Below, piece by piece: positions 7,514 through 15,844 of a DNA stretch of 28,548 nucleotides; within the stretch, counting starts at the first letter, position 1, and each line of letters opens with the position of its first letter. The stretch is from Allobrachymonas sp. (lineage in GTDB: Bacteria > Pseudomonadota > Gammaproteobacteria > Burkholderiales > Burkholderiaceae), in assembly GCA_030529305.1 (NCBI GenBank), contig JAUMXD010000009.1, positions 1-28,548 of the forward strand, given 5' to 3'. The notes below the pieces were generated by a model that was not told where the DNA came from, did no database searches, and worked only from the letters and a program-made list of their open reading frames with translations. The position numbers were made by a program, and so were the translations under genes.

Positions 7514-7922
7514 TGTTTTTGAATATTGAAAAAAGCTGCATCTTTAATTTATCAAGGATTTTGAGAGGCTATTTGATTTTTCTGATCGCAGTTGATGTGG
7601 TTTTTTTGAACAAAAGATGCTCTGATTGTATTTTGTGCATCTACTTGTTATTTTTATTGTTTTTTTCCTGTTGTGAAAGCAATGTTGCCCTCAGGGAAAA
7701 CAAATAAAAAAATATTTTTGGAACAACTAACTCATTGAAAAAATAGATGATTTTTAAAGATAAAAAATTCGAGCGCGAAAAAAAGCAGAATACTGACAAA
7801 GAGCTGAATAAATTGTTGAAAAACTGCTTTTTATTGGAAAATTTGTTTTTACAAATCAAACAAATTCACAACATGTGGTTTGATAGCATGAACTGCCTTG
7901 GTTACAAGTTTTTAGGTAAAAC
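7514..7922. other. AT-rich intergenic island
   Basis: About 400 nt of strikingly AT-rich DNA with long A and T runs, unlike the GC-rich genes on both sides. Open frames in it encode only low-complexity Lys/Asn- or Phe/Leu-rich peptides, and none has a credible start with family features. A TTGATA (7880-7885) and TACAAG (7903-7908) pair with 17-nt spacing is a possible promoter for the small membrane gene, though very close to its start. The stretch may be a nucleoid-protein-silenced (H-NS/MvaT-like) regulatory region or a scar of horizontal transfer. Confidence 0.6.
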
Positions 7923-8279
7923 ATGCTCGCCAGATTATTCATCATCGGTTTTTTACTGTGCTTGCCCATTGCGATTGCCCTGTTTTCACAGCAAATCACG
8001 CGCACGGTGGCACCCCCCAAATTGCCTACGGCCGAGCAGCAGGTGAAGCTGCTGGGCACAGCCCGCAATGGCCGCAGCAAAATAGAAGCCCCCAATAACG
8101 AAGTATCTGAAGGATACACATTGCGAACCATCGAGCATTGGGGCGAGGGCGGTGAGCCAGTTGATGAGGGTAAAGGGCTGGACACGCAGGCGGACAAACT
8201 GCCGGATAGCGAAGCCAGTGCTGCATCGGTAGCGCCGGCGCCTGCCAAATCGGCCCGTGTCAAGAGCAACAAACGTTGA
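7923..8279 (+). CDS. Small membrane-anchored hypothetical protein
   Basis: A 118-residue protein not matched to any family. Residues 3-22 form one hydrophobic segment (LARLFIIGFLLCLPIAIALF), which could be a membrane anchor or an uncleaved signal; there is no lipobox Cys. The rest is hydrophilic, with an acidic middle and an Ala/Pro- then Lys/Arg-rich C terminus (SARVKSNKR). An AGG sits just before the ATG. The stop is only 11 nt before the sensor-kinase-like gene, so the two are probably co-transcribed, and the small protein may act with that kinase as a membrane partner. That role is inferred from position only. Base composition returns to normal inside this gene, after the AT-rich island upstream. 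Confidence 0.65.
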   Translation: MLARLFIIGFLLCLPIAIALFSQQITRTVAPPKLPTAEQQVKLLGTARNGRSKIEAPNNEVSEGYTLRTIEHWGEGGEPVDEGKGLDTQADKLPDSEASAASVAPAPAKSARVKSNKR

Positions 8280-8290
8280 GGGAGGCAGCC

Positions 8291-9838
8291 ATGAGCGTGA
8301 ATAAAACCAATGGCGCACTCCCTGCTGCCGAGAACAGCCGCAGCAAGCTTTTGAGCATACCGGCCACGGCACGTTGGCGCATTGTGGGCTGGATCGTGCT
8401 GACCACGATATTGATGATGTTGGCGCTGATCTTGACGGCTCGCTCCATCTTCATCCGCCAGGTGCACCTGAAAGCAAATACTGCTATTGAGCAAGAAGTG
8501 AAAGAGTTCAACGCCTTTGCCGCGCAAGCGGTAGATTCGCGCACCCGCAGGCCTTTTGCTTCGATGACGGCTTTGATGGAGCGCTACCTGGAGCGGCAAA
8601 CCCCAGATCGGGGTGAGGCTTTCATTGCCGTTACCCCTGGCAATGTTTTGCTGATCGACAACACTGCCAATGATGCGGGCGAGCGCTTGGCGAGTGACCG
8701 CGAGCGGCTCAATGCTTTGCTCACCAGCCCACACAGCTCGGGCATTGAAAAAACGCCCGATGGCCCCTTGCGCTGGGGCAAAAGCGTGGTGGTAGGCCAT
8801 ACGCAGAATGGGCGAAATGGGCAAAGGGGCGTGCTGTTGGTGGCACAGTTCATGCAAAGTAGTATCGATGCCGTGCATCGCAACATCCTGGTGCTGTTTG
8901 GCGTGATGTTTGGCGGGCTGGTGCTCATCGCCTCCATCGCCTGGCTGGTGGCCGGGCAGATTTTGTCGCCAATTCGGCGCTTCATCCGCCTCTCAGATCG
9001 CATCGATCCGCTGAACTTGCAAACGCGCCTGCCCGAAGATGGCAGCGATGAATTGGCCCAACTGGCACGGGCGCTCAACAGCATGCTGGATCGTTTGAGC
9101 AGCGCCCACCTGGAGCAGCGCCATGTGTTGTACGAGGTGCTGCAGCAAATCCAAAGCCAGGTGCAGGCCTTGTCGCAATTGCGCAAGCAAAGCACACACG
9201 ATCCGGCCCTGCTGGCTGCGCTGGATGTGTCGCAGCAAGACATGCAGCGCCTGCTGCAAGACCTGGAGTTGCTGATCGAAAGCGGCAAGCCCGGCTTTTT
9301 GCATTGCCAAGACGTTCATTTGGGCGAGTGGATTCAGCAGCTGGCCAAGCACATGCGCCACTTGTACCCCGGGCACGATTGGCAAGTGGCTGAAACGGTG
9401 AACATTGCCGCGCCGATGGATGTGCCGCACGTTGCACGCGCCATGCAGCACTTGGCCAGCAATGCGGCGCAGCACAATCCGGCGGGTGAGCCCATTTTGC
9501 TTGGGGTAAGCGTTCGCAGTTTGGCGACAGGCGAGCGCATGGCCAGCTTGTGGGTGGCCAATCAGGGCTTGCCTTTGAGCCGTGAAGAGGCCCGTCTGAT
9601 CTTTGAGCCCGTGGTGCACAAGCACGACCGGCTGGCCTCCAATGGCCCGCAGATGGGTATGGGCCTGGCGGTGGTCAAGGCGTTGGCGCATGCGCATGGG
9701 GGCTATGCCTGGGTGCAGTCGGGCACCGAGCAGGGCACGGTGTTCGGGCTGGATATCCCATTGGTGCGTTTGAAAGAGGCCGCTCGCGAAGAGCAGGTTG
9801 CAGAAGCCGCCTTGCAGGCCATGCAGCACGAGCAATAA
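8291..9838 (+). CDS. Degenerate membrane sensor-kinase-like protein lacking the phosphoacceptor His
   Basis: A 515-residue protein with sensor histidine kinase architecture: TM1 about residues 29-52, a periplasmic region of about 150 residues, TM2 about 203-228, a HAMP domain ending DELAQLARALNSMLDRLSSA, a helical hairpin, and a HATPase domain. The kinase core is abnormal. Where canonical kinases have H-E-L-R-T-P in the H-box, this protein has Q285-Q-I-Q-S-Q. The N-box Asn is kept (LASNAAQHNPAG) and the G2 box is good (GMGLAVVKALAHAHGG), but the G1 box DxGxG is replaced by NQGLP. It may bind ATP yet should not autophosphorylate normally. GGAGG precedes the ATG at 8291 (a TTG at 8276 is less likely). 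No response regulator is adjacent; the next gene is a DASS permease 24 nt downstream. Confidence 0.85.
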   Translation: MSVNKTNGALPAAENSRSKLLSIPATARWRIVGWIVLTTILMMLALILTARSIFIRQVHLKANTAIEQEVKEFNAFAAQAVDSRTRRPFASMTALMERYLERQTPDRGEAFIAVTPGNVLLIDNTANDAGERLASDRERLNALLTSPHSSGIEKTPDGPLRWGKSVVVGHTQNGRNGQRGVLLVAQFMQSSIDAVHRNILVLFGVMFGGLVLIASIAWLVAGQILSPIRRFIRLSDRIDPLNLQTRLPEDGSDELAQLARALNSMLDRLSSAHLEQRHVLYEVLQQIQSQVQALSQLRKQSTHDPALLAALDVSQQDMQRLLQDLELLIESGKPGFLHCQDVHLGEWIQQLAKHMRHLYPGHDWQVAETVNIAAPMDVPHVARAMQHLASNAAQHNPAGEPILLGVSVRSLATGERMASLWVANQGLPLSREEARLIFEPVVHKHDRLASNGPQMGMGLAVVKALAHAHGGYAWVQSGTEQGTVFGLDIPLVRLKEAAREEQVAEAALQAMQHEQ

Positions 9839-9862
9839 GTACAACAACAGGTGAATCCAGCC

Positions 9863-11686
9863 ATGACGACTCAAGTGCCCTCCATCCCGCCTGATGCTTC
9901 GCTTGCTGCTCAAAACAGTCAAGCAGTCAGCTCAGGCCAGACAGAGCAGACGGCGCATACAGATCGCACTGTGCCGCAGCCTGCGCAGCCATCGTCTGCT
10001 GGCAAAAGCGATCCCCAGGCGGGCGCGGCATCTGCGGCTACTTCGCCAGCCGCTTTGGCCAAAGCTGAAGCGCCTGCCTTCTTTCGCAGCCGTTCGTCTT
10101 TGAATGTGCATGCCTTCCGGCCGGAAATGATGTCGCAGGAAGGGCAAGGCCCCTCTTCTGCCTGGGGCACTGGCGCACCCGTTCACCTTGCTTGGCCTGT
10201 GTCGTTGCAAGACTTGCCTGTGTTGCGGGCCGAGTTCTCGCGGCGGCATATGGCGGCCATACTGGCTGCTGTGGCGGTGATCGCGCTGGTGATGTGGTGG
10301 ATTCATATCGCCGTTGATCAAACTCGGGGTGCAGCGGCTTTGAGCACGCAAGGCGCTACCACCTTGTCGGTGTTTGCCATTGCCGTGTGGTTCTGGATCT
10401 TTACCGACATTGACGACACCTACGTGGCCCTGGGTGCCACTGTGCTGCTGGTGGCAATGGGCGTATTGCCGGAAGAGACGCTGTTCAAGTCCCTGGGTGA
10501 CGATACGATTTGGCTGCTGCTGGGCTCGTTCGTGATTGCGGCAGGCATTACCGCATCGGGCCTGGCTACGCGGGCGGCGGCTTTCATCATCTCTGGCGCG
10601 CGCAACCCGCGCCAGCTGCTGCATTTGAGCAGCGCTGCCCTGGTGGCTACGGCTTTTGCCGTGCCTTCCACCTCGGGGCGGGCGGCTTTGGCCATGCCGG
10701 TTTTTCTGGCTTTGGCATCTGTGCTGAGTGGTCACACCCGTTTGGTGCTGGCCCTGGCGCTGCTGTTTCCTTCGGTGATTTTGCTTTCGGCCGTGGGCTC
10801 GTATCTGGGCGCGGGCGCGCATCTGATCACCAGCCAGATTCTGGTGACCAGCGACTACCCGGCGTTTTCGTTCGCCAATTGGATGTTTTACGGCCTGCCG
10901 CTGGCGGTGGTGGCCAGCGTGGTGTGCGTGGAGCTGATTCTGAAGCTCTTTACCACGCGTGAAGACCGCAACTTGCAGTTGAGCATTTCGGTGGCCGATT
11001 TGCAAACGCACACCACCATTCCGATTCAAGGGCGCTTGACTTCCGCGCAGATCAAGGCGTGCTGGCTGGTGGCCAGCGTGATCGTGCTGTGGTGTACCGA
11101 GCCTGCGCACGGCATCCACCCGGCGGTGGTGGCGCTGGCGGGCGCTTTGGTGATGAGCAGCACCAGCCTGGGCGTGGTGAATTTGGGCAAAGCGCTCAAA
11201 TCGGTGCCTTGGTCGTTGTTGATCTTCATGGCGGCTACGCTGGCCATGGGATCGGCCCTGGTCACTTCGGGCGCAGCGGCCTGGGCGGCAGAGGGCATGC
11301 TGGGTTCCATCCGCAGTGCGGGCAAGGTGGCTTCAGTTCTATTCATCGTGGCGATTGTGGGCATCTCGACGATGGCGCACTTGGTCATCCAGTCGCGCTC
11401 GGCGCGTTCGGCCGTGTTGATTCCGGTGGTGGTGTCGCTAGCTCCTGAGGTGGGCATTTCTGCCGTAGCCGCAGCTTTTGCCTCCACCGCAGCGGCGGGC
11501 TTTTGCCACACCCTGAGCAGTTCGGCCAAGCCGATGGCGCTGTATGCCAAGGTGGACGATGCGCCCACTTATTCGGCTCGCGATTTGCTGCGCCTAAGCG
11601 CGTGGCTGGCTCCCATCAGTGCGGGGCTGGTGCTGTTTTTTGCCTTCGTGATTTGGCCCTTGCTGGGCATGCCCTTGTTCAAGTGA
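9863..11686 (+). CDS. DASS/SLC13-type anion permease with long N-terminal extension
   Basis: A 607-residue permease of the divalent anion:Na+ symporter (SLC13/INDY) group, which import dicarboxylates, related organic acids or sulfate. The core starts near residue 130. Family features: a DDTIWLLLGSFVIAAGITASGLA helix region, then VPSTSGRAALAMPVFLAL in the first half, and ASTAAAGFCHTLSSSAKPMALY in the second, the two repeated substrate/Na+ clamp regions. About 11-12 membrane helices are visible. The first roughly 120 residues are hydrophilic and Ala/Ser/Gln/Pro-rich, ending in an ordered-looking segment; they are not usual for the family. Start: ATG 9863 with AGGTGA 8 nt upstream; a GTG at 9851 is the alternative. 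It follows the kinase-like gene closely, so transport and sensing may be linked. Substrate unknown; the next gene suggests a C3/C4 hydroxy-acid. Confidence 0.88.
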   Translation: MTTQVPSIPPDASLAAQNSQAVSSGQTEQTAHTDRTVPQPAQPSSAGKSDPQAGAASAATSPAALAKAEAPAFFRSRSSLNVHAFRPEMMSQEGQGPSSAWGTGAPVHLAWPVSLQDLPVLRAEFSRRHMAAILAAVAVIALVMWWIHIAVDQTRGAAALSTQGATTLSVFAIAVWFWIFTDIDDTYVALGATVLLVAMGVLPEETLFKSLGDDTIWLLLGSFVIAAGITASGLATRAAAFIISGARNPRQLLHLSSAALVATAFAVPSTSGRAALAMPVFLALASVLSGHTRLVLALALLFPSVILLSAVGSYLGAGAHLITSQILVTSDYPAFSFANWMFYGLPLAVVASVVCVELILKLFTTREDRNLQLSISVADLQTHTTIPIQGRLTSAQIKACWLVASVIVLWCTEPAHGIHPAVVALAGALVMSSTSLGVVNLGKALKSVPWSLLIFMAATLAMGSALVTSGAAAWAAEGMLGSIRSAGKVASVLFIVAIVGISTMAHLVIQSRSARSAVLIPVVVSLAPEVGISAVAAAFASTAAAGFCHTLSSSAKPMALYAKVDDAPTYSARDLLRLSAWLAPISAGLVLFFAFVIWPLLGMPLFK

Positions 11687-11796
11687 AGCAACTGTGCGGG
11701 GTAGGGAAGGGGCTGCCTCTCATCCTCGTCACTTGTTGATGTTTTTGTTTTTGGCCCTTGCTTTTTCATGTTTTGATTCAGGAAAAGGAGTTTGTC

Positions 11797-13032
11797 ATGA
11801 CCGTTGTTGCCATTCCCCAGCGCATTCTCATAGCGCCTGCTGGTTTCAAAGAATCGCTGGACGCCAACTCTGTGGCGCGTGCCATTGCTGCAGGCGTGCG
11901 GCGGGCCATGCCCGGGGCTTGTATCAAGGCCATTCCCATGCCCGATGGGGGCGAGGGCACTGCCGCCATGCTGGCCGAATCCACTGGCGGGCGCTTGGTC
12001 GCCAAAACCGTAACTGGCCCTGTGGGTCAGCCGGTGGATTCCCACTTTGCCTTGCTGGGCGGCTCGGCCAAAGGCGTGGCTGTGGTTGAAATGGCCGCTG
12101 CGGCTGGCCTGCGCCTGGTGCCGCGCGACCAGCGCGACCCCACCGCCACCACCACTTACGGCGTGGGTGAGCTGATTTTGGCCGCGCTGGAGCATGACAT
12201 CCACACCATCCTCATCGGCTGCGGCGATTCGGGCACCAGCGATGGCGGCTTGGGTGCCTTGCAGGCTCTGGGCGTGCGCGTGACCGACGCCAATGGCCAG
12301 GAGTGTGGTCGGGGCGGGCGCTGCCTGTCGCAAGTGGCTGCCCTCAATATGGATGGCCTGCCCGAAGCGCTGAAAACAGGCAAAGTCAAAATGGTGATGG
12401 CGCTCAATGCGCACAACATCCTCACTGGCGAGCGTGGCGTAGCCCGCGTGTTTGGCCCGCAAAAAGGCGCTACGCCCGAGCAGGTGGTGGAACTGGAGCG
12501 CGGCTTTGAAAATTGGGCGCAAAAGCTCGCGGCCTACGCCTTGCCCCAGGCGCGTGATGTGGACTTTGCCAAAGGTGCAGGCACGGGTGCATCCGGCGGG
12601 CTGGGTGCTGGGCTTGCGGCCATTGGCGCGCAACTGGTGTCGCGCTTTGAGGCGCTGCTCGACTCGGGCTTGGCAGGCTTCGATTTGAACGAGTTGCTGA
12701 AAAAAGCCGATTTGGTCATCACGGCAGAAGGCGCTATCGACTTTCAAACCCCGCGCGGCAAAGTGCCCGCAGAAATTGCCCGTCGCGCCAGTGAGCAGGG
12801 CGTGCCAGTGGCCGCATTGGCGGGTACCCTGGGCAAAGGCGCGCAAGACGTGTACGACATCGGCATTGACGTGATTGCTTCTATCGTGCCCATTCCCATG
12901 AGCCTGGAGCGCGCCATTGACGAGGGCGAACGCTTGCTTGTTGAAGCCTCTGAACGGCTCATGCGCACCTTGCTGCTGGGTGCGGCTATGGCTGGCCGAA
13001 GCCAGGCAGGGGCCAATGCTTCAGCGTGGTGA
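11797..13032 (+). CDS. Glycerate kinase (GarK/GlxK family)
   Basis: A 411-residue glycerate kinase of the type-I GarK/GlxK family (usually about 380 residues). These phosphorylate D-glycerate, mostly to 2-phosphoglycerate, feeding glycolysis at the end of glyoxylate, tartronate or glucarate breakdown. Motifs seen: IAPAGFKESLDA at the N terminus, PMPDGGEGT, GCGDSGTSDGGLGALQALG, VFGPQKGATPEQV and late ITAEGAIDFQTPRGK. The central loop reads GCGDSGTSDGG rather than the GGSATNDGG form seen in E. coli, a variant within the family. AAAGGAG stands 8 nt before the ATG at 11797. It follows the permease by 110 nt on the same strand and ends before a strong terminator, so it could be the metabolic end of the cluster. 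The extra C-terminal tail (about 20 residues) is unremarkable. Confidence 0.93.
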   Translation: MTVVAIPQRILIAPAGFKESLDANSVARAIAAGVRRAMPGACIKAIPMPDGGEGTAAMLAESTGGRLVAKTVTGPVGQPVDSHFALLGGSAKGVAVVEMAAAAGLRLVPRDQRDPTATTTYGVGELILAALEHDIHTILIGCGDSGTSDGGLGALQALGVRVTDANGQECGRGGRCLSQVAALNMDGLPEALKTGKVKMVMALNAHNILTGERGVARVFGPQKGATPEQVVELERGFENWAQKLAAYALPQARDVDFAKGAGTGASGGLGAGLAAIGAQLVSRFEALLDSGLAGFDLNELLKKADLVITAEGAIDFQTPRGKVPAEIARRASEQGVPVAALAGTLGKGAQDVYDIGIDVIASIVPIPMSLERAIDEGERLLVEASERLMRTLLLGAAMAGRSQAGANASAW

Positions 13033-13074
13033 TTGCAAGGCATGAGCCATGAGCGCATGCCAGCCAATGCAATA

Positions 13075-13105
13075 AAAAACGCCAGCCTTTACGGCTGGCG
13101 TTTTT
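13075..13105. terminator. Bidirectional terminator between glycerate kinase and CsbD genes
   Basis: AAAAACGCCAGCC (13075-13087) pairs perfectly with GGCTGGCGTTTTT (13093-13105) around a 5-nt loop. With A and T runs on both sides, it serves the glycerate kinase transcript (+) and the convergent CsbD gene (-). Confidence 0.9.
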
Positions 13106-13123
13106 CGTGAAGTGAAAAAGTCA

Positions 13124-13321
13124 TCAGTTTTTGTCGAACCAATCCTTCAACTCTTTTTCCACTTTCTCTTTGGTATAGCCGTAGCGTTCTTGGATCTTGC
13201 CCACAAGCTGGTCGCGCTTGCCTTCAACCACTTTCCAGTCGTCATCGGTCAGTTTGCCCCACTGCATCTTGGCTTTGCCCTTGAGCTGTTCCCATTTGCC
13301 TTCGATCTGATCCCAGTTCAT
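13124..13321 (-). CDS. CsbD family stress-response protein
   Basis: A 65-residue hydrophilic, helical protein starting MNWDQIEGKWEQLKGK, then WGKLTDDDW and GKRDQLVGKIQERYGYTKE: the full CsbD-like pattern (E. coli YjbJ group). These small abundant proteins accumulate under general stress and in stationary phase; their mechanism is unknown. Start: AAGGAG (minus strand, 13329-13334) lies 7 nt before the ATG at 13321; an ATG two codons upstream would be too close to it. The frame stays open much further upstream, but those residues are not family-like. A sigma-70-like promoter is proposed at 13356-13384. Confidence 0.93.
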   Translation of the reverse strand: MNWDQIEGKWEQLKGKAKMQWGKLTDDDWKVVEGKRDQLVGKIQERYGYTKEKVEKELKDWFDKN

Positions 13322-13355
13322 TGCCATACTCCTTCCATTTCGTTGGGGAAAAGGC

Positions 13356-13384
13356 ACCATAGCATGCTTGACACAGGAGATCAA
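13356..13384 (-). promoter_or_regulatory. Candidate promoter of the CsbD gene
   Basis: On the minus strand TTGATC (13384-13379) and TATGGT (13361-13356) are 17 nt apart, each matching consensus at four of six bases, about 35 nt before the start codon. Plausible but weak. Confidence 0.3.
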
Positions 13385-13395
13385 GCCGCTGCTTT

Positions 13396-14028
13396 TTATC
13401 GTTGAGGCGGATGCAGATCGGGCCTGACAAACAAGAAGATCACCAAAGCCGTGAATGCGCCCAGCGTATCGGCCAACATGTCTTTTTGCGCGTCCCAAAT
13501 ATCGCCTTGCGAGCCGAGAAACTCAATGCCCGCATTGCCTCCTTCAATCACGGCGTAGAGCCATTCGATGATTTCGTAGGCAGCAGCTACGCTCATGATG
13601 AAAAACAGCGAAAAGCACAGCGCCAGTTTCAAACCACACAAATGGCGGCGCAGCAGCCATTCGGCCATCGGAAAGCTGTAAAAGCCGATGATGTAATGGG
13701 CCAGGCGGTCGTAATGGTTGCGGTCTGGCCCTAGCAGCGGCGTGAGCAAACGGTTGCCCCAATCAAACGGCACATTGGCAAAGGTGTAATGCGCGCCCAC
13801 CGTGTGCATCAGTAGCCACAGGCTCATCAACAGATAAGCCGTGTTGCTGAAGCGAAAAAGCGGATACGTCAGCACCAGCGCGGCAAAAATGATGAACACC
13901 GGAATCACCTCGGCCCACCACACGGCCCGGTCTGCCGGGCCAATGCCTGACCATGCCGCCACGGCGATGAACAGCAGGGCCAGAGCGAGGGGGAATAGAG
14001 AAGAGGGCGTTGAATGAAGGGAGCGCAT
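13396..14028 (-). CDS. DUF2238 (YjdF-like) integral membrane protein
   Basis: A 210-residue membrane protein of the DUF2238/YjdF family, whose function is unknown. Six or so hydrophobic segments are visible. The family's conserved polar motifs are present: NHYDRLAHYIIGFYSFPMAEW, YEIIEWLYAV and FLGSQGDIWDAQKDMLADTLGA, with charged residues inside membrane segments suggesting a transport or catalytic role (inference). The start at 14028 is preceded only by an A/T-rich stretch without a clear ribosome binding site, so the exact start is uncertain. It lies 75 nt upstream of the CsbD gene on the same strand; no terminator separates them, so co-transcription is possible. Confidence 0.88.
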   Translation of the reverse strand: MRSLHSTPSSLFPLALALLFIAVAAWSGIGPADRAVWWAEVIPVFIIFAALVLTYPLFRFSNTAYLLMSLWLLMHTVGAHYTFANVPFDWGNRLLTPLLGPDRNHYDRLAHYIIGFYSFPMAEWLLRRHLCGLKLALCFSLFFIMSVAAAYEIIEWLYAVIEGGNAGIEFLGSQGDIWDAQKDMLADTLGAFTALVIFLFVRPDLHPPQR

Positions 14029-14488
14029 TTTTATTTTTAAAAGTTAGGGGATGTAAAAGTGGAGGGCGCTTTGCTTACAGGCTAGGCTGGCAGCCAGCGT
14101 TTGTGCCATGGTGCCTTGCGAATAATTGCTTGAAGGGCTGCTGGGTAAGAAGTGCAGGCATATTAGCGTGTATGGCGCGTACTCTGTAGCGGTTCGAGGC
14201 TGTGCTCTTTTGTTAATTCATCCTTTGCCCGCTACTAGGTGCAGCAGGGGCTTGGTATGGAGGGGCTATCGCTTGCACATGGCTGCAATCGGTGCTTCAC
14301 ACGAGTCTTGAGTTGCGTCTTTGGCGTTCAGGCTGTTTCTGTCTGGCAGCTCGTGGTTTCGTAGTCTTCCTTTATTCGCAGTCTTTCTTTAGAAAGCTTT
14401 AAGGAAAATGTGAGTGTCGGTATGGCCGTAGGCGTGATAATCACGGCTTTTTTCAGGCGCTGGCCTTTTCTGATTCGTTTGCCCCAGC
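14029..14488. other. Intergenic region between divergent DUF2238 and ktrB genes
   Basis: About 460 nt without a credible gene on either strand. It holds the divergent promoters by position. A small hairpin CTTTC/GAAAG lies near 14386-14399. At 14425-14453, two mutually exclusive 5-bp stems (GCCGT/ACGGC and CGTGA/TCACG) precede a run of six T's, about 36 nt before the ktrB start, an attenuator-like arrangement but with short stems. Confidence 0.4.
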
Positions 14489-15844
14489 ATGCTCAAAAAC
14501 CGTTTTTCGCATCCTTCAGCCATCGTCGTGATGGGTTTTTTGGGGATGATCGTTCTCTCTACAGCCGTGCTGATGCTGCCGATTTCGCGCGCCGATTCTT
14601 CTGCGCCAGCCGATTTTCTGCTGGCCTTGTTCACGGCGGTATCGGCCGTGTGCGTCAATGGCCTGATCGTTGTGGATACCGGCACGTACTGGAGCCCCTT
14701 TGGCCAGGTGGCCTTGATGGTCATGTTTCAGGTGGGGGGCTTTGGCATGATGGTGTCGGCCACGCTCATGGGTCTGTGGGCGGCGCGCTCCATGCAGTTG
14801 CGCATGCGCGTGCTTTTGCAGTCCGAGACGCGGGCTTTGTCAATGGGCGATGTGCGGGGCGTGCTGGCTGCTGTTTTGATCACGACATTGGTGATTGAAC
14901 TTTTGGCCGCTGCCTGGCTGGCCTTGCGCTTTGCGTTGGGATATGACAAGGACTGGGGCGAGGCGCTGTGGCTGGGCCTGTTTCATGCCGTATCGGCTTT
15001 CAACAATGCGGGCTTTGCCTTGTACCCGGATAGTGTGCTCGGCTTTGCGGGTGATTTTTGGGTGCTGGCGCCGATTATGTTGTGCATTGTGATTGGTGGC
15101 CTGGGGTTTCCGGTGCTGTACGAGTTGTGGCAGCGCTTGCGAACGGTCTATGCTAAGGGCGTTTTGCCGCGCATGAGTATCCATACGCGAATCACTTTGC
15201 TGATGTCGGCGGCGCTGCTTTTGCTGGGCACGGTGGGGGTTGCGGTGTTCGAGTGGAACAACAGCCGCACGCTGGCGCCGCTTTCGTGGGGCGAAAAATG
15301 GCAGGCGGCCTTGTTCACTTCGGTGGCGGCGCGTACGGCTGGTTTCAATGCGGTGGACTTGGGCGGCTTGAGCACGGGGTCGTATGTGCTGCACTATTTG
15401 CTGATGTTTGTGGGCGCGGGCAGCTCGGGCACCGGCGGGGGCATCAAGGTCACGACTTTGGGCGTTTTGCTGGCGGCGGTGTGGAGCGAGTTGCGCGGCT
15501 ACCCCGATGCGGAATTTGCCGGGCGGCGCATCCATACCGCGGCGCTGCGGCAGGCGCTGACCCTGCTGGTGCTGGCCAGTGGCCTGGTGGTGCTATCCAG
15601 CCTGGTGGTCATGCCGATGGTGAATTTGCCTTACGAGCGCGTCATGTTCGAGATTCTTTCGGCTTTTAGCACCACGGGGGCTTCTACAGGCATTACGGCA
15701 CAATTGCCTGCGGCCGTGCAACTGATCCTGATCGCCTTGATGTTTATCGGGCGCGTGGGCGTTGTGACCCTGTGCGTGGCTTTGGCTGCGCAACCGCATC
15801 GTGCCAGCTACCGTTATCCGGAGGAAAAACCAATTGTTGGGTAA
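14489..15844 (+). CDS. ktrB: K+ uptake channel subunit, KtrB/TrkH family
   Basis: A 451-residue K+-translocating membrane subunit. Its length is nearer KtrB (about 450) than TrkH (about 483). The four pore-loop/filter regions of the family are visible in order: SAVCVNGLIVVDTGTYW, HAVSAFNNAGFALYPDS, SVAARTAGFNAVDLGGLS and SAFSTTGASTGITAQLP, each with the filter glycine, plus GAGSSGTGGGIKVTTLGV, the intramembrane gating loop segment. It mediates Na+- or H+-linked K+ uptake for turgor and pH control. The ATG at 14489 gives the usual short basic N terminus; no strong ribosome binding site is seen. Its end overlaps the start of the regulatory subunit gene, so the two form an operon. Confidence 0.93.
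   Translation: MLKNRFSHPSAIVVMGFLGMIVLSTAVLMLPISRADSSAPADFLLALFTAVSAVCVNGLIVVDTGTYWSPFGQVALMVMFQVGGFGMMVSATLMGLWAARSMQLRMRVLLQSETRALSMGDVRGVLAAVLITTLVIELLAAAWLALRFALGYDKDWGEALWLGLFHAVSAFNNAGFALYPDSVLGFAGDFWVLAPIMLCIVIGGLGFPVLYELWQRLRTVYAKGVLPRMSIHTRITLLMSAALLLLGTVGVAVFEWNNSRTLAPLSWGEKWQAALFTSVAARTAGFNAVDLGGLSTGSYVLHYLLMFVGAGSSGTGGGIKVTTLGVLLAAVWSELRGYPDAEFAGRRIHTAALRQALTLLVLASGLVVLSSLVVMPMVNLPYERVMFEILSAFSTTGASTGITAQLPAAVQLILIALMFIGRVGVVTLCVALAAQPHRASYRYPEEKPIVG

Noticed and set aside
7498..7920. Open frames in the AT-rich island (ending 7707 on plus, 7641-7859 on minus, 7747 onward on plus).
   Set aside because: They encode low-complexity peptides expected from AT-rich DNA; one runs through the suhB terminator and another runs into the next gene out of frame.
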